Notes under the pieces: model-generated
Databases searched by the model: none
What the model was told of the DNA's origin: nothing
What the model saw: the letters and a program-made list of their open reading frames with translations, nothing else
Assembly (NCBI GenBank): GCA_015183035.1
Contig: JACZZP010000004.1
Location: 1,674,001 to 1,738,000, forward strand
Length of the DNA stretch: 64,000 nt
Source of the DNA: Meloidogyne chitwoodi
Lineage: Eukaryota; Nematoda; Chromadorea; Rhabditida; Meloidogynidae
Direction: 5' to 3'
Position numbers and translations under genes: made by a program
Shown here: piece by piece, positions 61,101 through 64,000 of the stretch
Layout of the letters: each line of letters opens with the position of its first letter
Numbering within the stretch: the first letter of the stretch is position 1

Positions 61101-64000
61101 ATTTGACTAGTTGAAGGTCCTAAAAACAAGGTGGAATGTCCTTTTAAGTACTTTTAATGAGCATTCCAAGAAAAAAAAATATTCTCTTAAATTATGGTGT
61201 TTATAGCAGTGTAGACAACAAACCCCAATAAAAATTCTAAACCATTTTTAAAATAGTTTATGAAAAAGAATACCATTGCCGGTGTCCAATTCAGTAGAAG
61301 TCCGTTTTATATTTTTAGTCAATGCTGCAACACCTACACCGCTTGGCTTCTCAGCTTTTACTTTTGTTGGTTGATGTTGTTGCTGTTGAATTTTAACCTG
61401 CTTTTCTTTATTTCCATCTCTAATTGTCTGTTTCCACTTTGTAACCATTTTAGTTGCAAAAATTGCAATTCCTAAAAAGTAAATTGTTAAAAAACAAATT
61501 AAATAATTTAATATTAAAATCATAAAAAGAATAATATGTATGTATAAAAAGAATAATTGTAATATTTACATAAAGGTAAAGGTTATTTCAGAGTAGCTGA
61601 TTCATAGTCATTTTAGTCAGCCGACTCAAAATTAGTATACTTTGAAAAGTTGACTTTTGGCTGTACTCTGAACCGGTTACTTTGAAACAACTGACTCTGA
61701 AATGAAAACAATGAACTGAAAACACGTGCTTGAATCATGGAAACTTTATAACATCAAACATTAATGAATAAAAACAACAAAAGAAAATTAAACATATTAT
61801 AAAGGCTATAATGTTCCCCGGTCGTAGAATCATCCGAAAGTTCAGGTGTCGAAATGTTTAAATGAATGATTTTCTAAAAATTAATTTCGTAAGACTTCAG
61901 GGATAAAAAGTTCACTCAGTTAGGAAACTTAAGAGGTAACGTTTGAAAAAGGATTATAAAAAACAAAACGAAAATCATAAATGTTTTGAAATTTTTGATA
62001 TACATTAAATACGTTTTTATAGCTAGGTATCTTAAAATTTGCAAAACTAAAATTTATTCAAACCTTTATCCGCTACTAATCAATTCAAAATATTTCCAAA
62101 TGAATTAAAATACATAAATATGAAGAGAGGGATGAATGCTCAATCGATAAAAATTTAAGAATAAGTAATAAACAGTAAAACAAATAAGGAAAAGAAAAAC
62201 GCACTCAATCAATAAAGCTTCTGGAGGAATAAAATGTGAGCAAGCAAATATTTAAGAAAGGAATCTGATTATTTTAAACTCAAACTTCAACCTACCTTTA
62301 TCAGCGCATTTTTGTAGGTCTTTAATAAGTTTAGGAGTGTCGTTATCTCTAAGCAAATCCACAGTAATATCAGCCTGTAAATTTTAAAAAATTCTATTTG
62401 TCTAAGTGTTCTAAGATTGATAAATTTTATAATAAAAAATCGTAGTGGGAAATATATCTCCGCGGATAATTCAGAATAAAAATTTAAAATGAGGGAATAA
62501 GATCCAAAACAGCTTCTAATTTTAACTGTCCCTTTTATAACAGACATCAATTAGCTGCGCCAAAAGTTGCCGTAATTTTGCCAAATCCATTGTTTTAATC
62601 GATGACTTAAGCCATTCATTCATTCGGCTCCATCCTTCGCTTGTGCTCAAACGTTGAACTGCTTGAATGTGAGCGATATTTTTATCACTAAAATTAAAAA
62701 TGTTAATAGTTAAATATTAAACCCATACAAAAGTGGCTTTTCTGAGTTAGCTTCTTTCTTTGGTGACACCGCAGCCCAAGTTCCAGATATAATTTTCTTT
62801 TCAAATTTTTGTGTTGAATTTTCAAGCTTATCTGCCTCATCTGAGAAAATATCAGTGCTTATTTTTTTCTGAGCATCAATCCTCTTTTGTTTATCAGGTT
62901 TGCTTTTGATTTCAAAATTTTGTTTTCGTCTTGCTGCCCTAGTCATCCTTGGCTCATCAACATTAATTTTTTGCCTCTGATTCGACGAACTTTGTATTGA
63001 AGATTGTTGACACCAATTAACTGAATCTTCATCACTTTCTTCCATTTCTTCTTCCTCCTCCTCAAAAGGAGCAGACCTTCTTTGACCTTGCTGCACTGGC
63101 GAATTTGAATGAATGATTTGACGCTGATGTGTTTGTTTTTGGATCGCTTTTTGGGAATGTAATTGTTGAAAGCCTGCAGAATAAGTGAGTGGATCTACTA
63201 TAACATAATGTGGCTCTCTATGTTGCTGTTGTGGACGAACTAAGAAGATTGAATAAAATATATATAAAGGCTAGATATAAGATATTAAAAAAAAGTAAAA
63301 GTTAAAAAACAATCATTCTTAAAGATCATGTTATGTAGAATAATTTAAATCAGAAATATAATTCTTGAGTGTTTTTTAAATTATACCTTGACCATAGAAT
63401 GAAGAGCTGGGCACTCCATCATTTAAGGGAGCATATTGATAACGTGAAGCTTGCTGTTCAGCAGGATAATGAGCGCCAATTGAAGATTGCTGAGACATTA
63501 ATTGATCCGGAAAAGGATCGCTAGTCATTACTACACAATTCTCTGCTACAATAATTCCATCGTCATCCTCTTGCATCTAAATGTATTTAAAAATATTATA
63601 ATTAGCAATATCCATTCGTTTCTCCTCAAACTGCTTCAATCAAAATTATTGCCAAAAAACATTCTAAATTAATTGGAACATGCGTAGTATCTCATGCGGA
63701 CTATTACGCAAATATTCCCTTATGGCACAAATCAAATAACACATAATAATATATATATGTATAATAAATTATTTGTCCGTAAAAGTATTCCGAGGAAATA
63801 CCACCTCTTGTTAATAACAAGTGTGCCAATTAATTCGAAGAATATGGACTTAAACAAATTAGTTGGATTTGAGATAAACGTAAGAGGCAAATAACATATA
63901 AAAAGAGAGACCAAACTAGAATAATAAGTTCAAACTAACCGGATAGTATTGTGCAGCAGAAGCTTGATGCTGTTGATTATAGCCCAATTGATAAGATTGC
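55158..64000 (-). CDS. PPP1R10: PNUTS-like protein phosphatase 1 nuclear targeting subunit (partial, 5' end outside)
   Basis: This long minus-strand gene enters from the right edge and stops at 55158-55160. In protein order it has: Gln-rich N-terminal sequence (63964-63090); basic and acidic segments with EEEEEEMEESDEDS; a TFIIS N-terminal/LW-type helical domain (about 62700-61300; LRQLLAQLIDV, VDLLRDNDTPKLIKDLQK, IFATKMVTKWKQTI); a disordered part; the PP1-docking RVxF motif KKRVKFFDE (RVKF codons 59450-59461); a region rich in acidic and proline residues; and a CCCH zinc finger (C-x8-C-x5-C-x3-H, 56445-56504; CQFYKRTGTC). It ends in an Arg/Ser-rich tail (55870-55330). LW domain, RVxF and CCCH in this order are diagnostic of PNUTS, the nuclear scaffold for PP1 in transcription control (family knowledge). 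The RS-rich C-terminus is less usual. Exon edges are approximate. Confidence 0.82.

Overview
The window is nuclear DNA from a very AT-rich nematode, most likely a plant-parasitic root-knot or cyst-type species (inference). The evidence is a spliced GH5 cellulase of the kind carried by tylenchid nematodes, an Srsx chemoreceptor gene, an EFF-1/AFF-1 cell fusogen, many introns of about 40-70 bp, and many small inverted-repeat transposons. Bacterial contamination is excluded by the introns in every host gene.

Left part (1-22 kb). A small four-TM LAPTM-like gene (791-2021) has an apparent reading-frame break. It is followed by a secreted GH5 endoglucanase with all catalytic residues (2416-4373). 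An Srsx-type receptor gene (4891-20391) has been split twice. In one intron sits a DNA transposon with 80-bp terminal inverted repeats (5686-17463), and this in turn contains a complete 10.35-kb BEL/Pao LTR retroelement (6997-17349). A second insertion of about 2.2 kb, rich in tandem and palindromic repeats, lies in the last part of the receptor (about 17830-20060).

The BEL/Pao element is the most striking item. Its LTRs differ only by a 2-bp indel, the target duplication ATATC is intact, and a 2772-codon open frame runs Gag, protease, RT, RNase H and integrase straight into a two-part, phlebovirus-Gn/Gc-like membrane glycoprotein. A second ORF with a zinc knuckle follows in another frame. 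It looks like a young errantivirus-like endogenous element.

Middle part (21-48 kb). There is a tRNA-like sequence at 21278-21373. A minus-strand EFF-1/AFF-1 fusogen homologue occupies 22127-25246, so a host class-II-type fusogen lies about 5 kb from a viral-type one. A gene-poor 4.9 kb follows, then a secreted Lys/Glu/Asn-rich coiled-coil protein (30131-32436, +). The giant minus-strand gene at 32683-47456 has three SRCR domains, beta-helix repeats, a C-type lectin domain and one TM, matching Bark beetle/Anakonda. At least four inverted-repeat elements lie in its introns.

Right part (48-64 kb). An internally deleted Merlin-type transposon (48083-48725) is followed by a minus-strand paralogue of the coiled-coil gene (49249-51532) with the same five-exon, 1-0-1-0 intron-phase plan. 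Next come an orphan secreted protein (52550-54236) and the 3' part of a PNUTS/PPP1R10-like gene (55158 to beyond 64000) with a TFIIS-N domain, an RVKF PP1-docking motif, a CCCH zinc finger and an RS-rich tail.

Exon borders were placed by eye from GT-AG sites and frame continuity. Family names come from motif recognition, without database searches.
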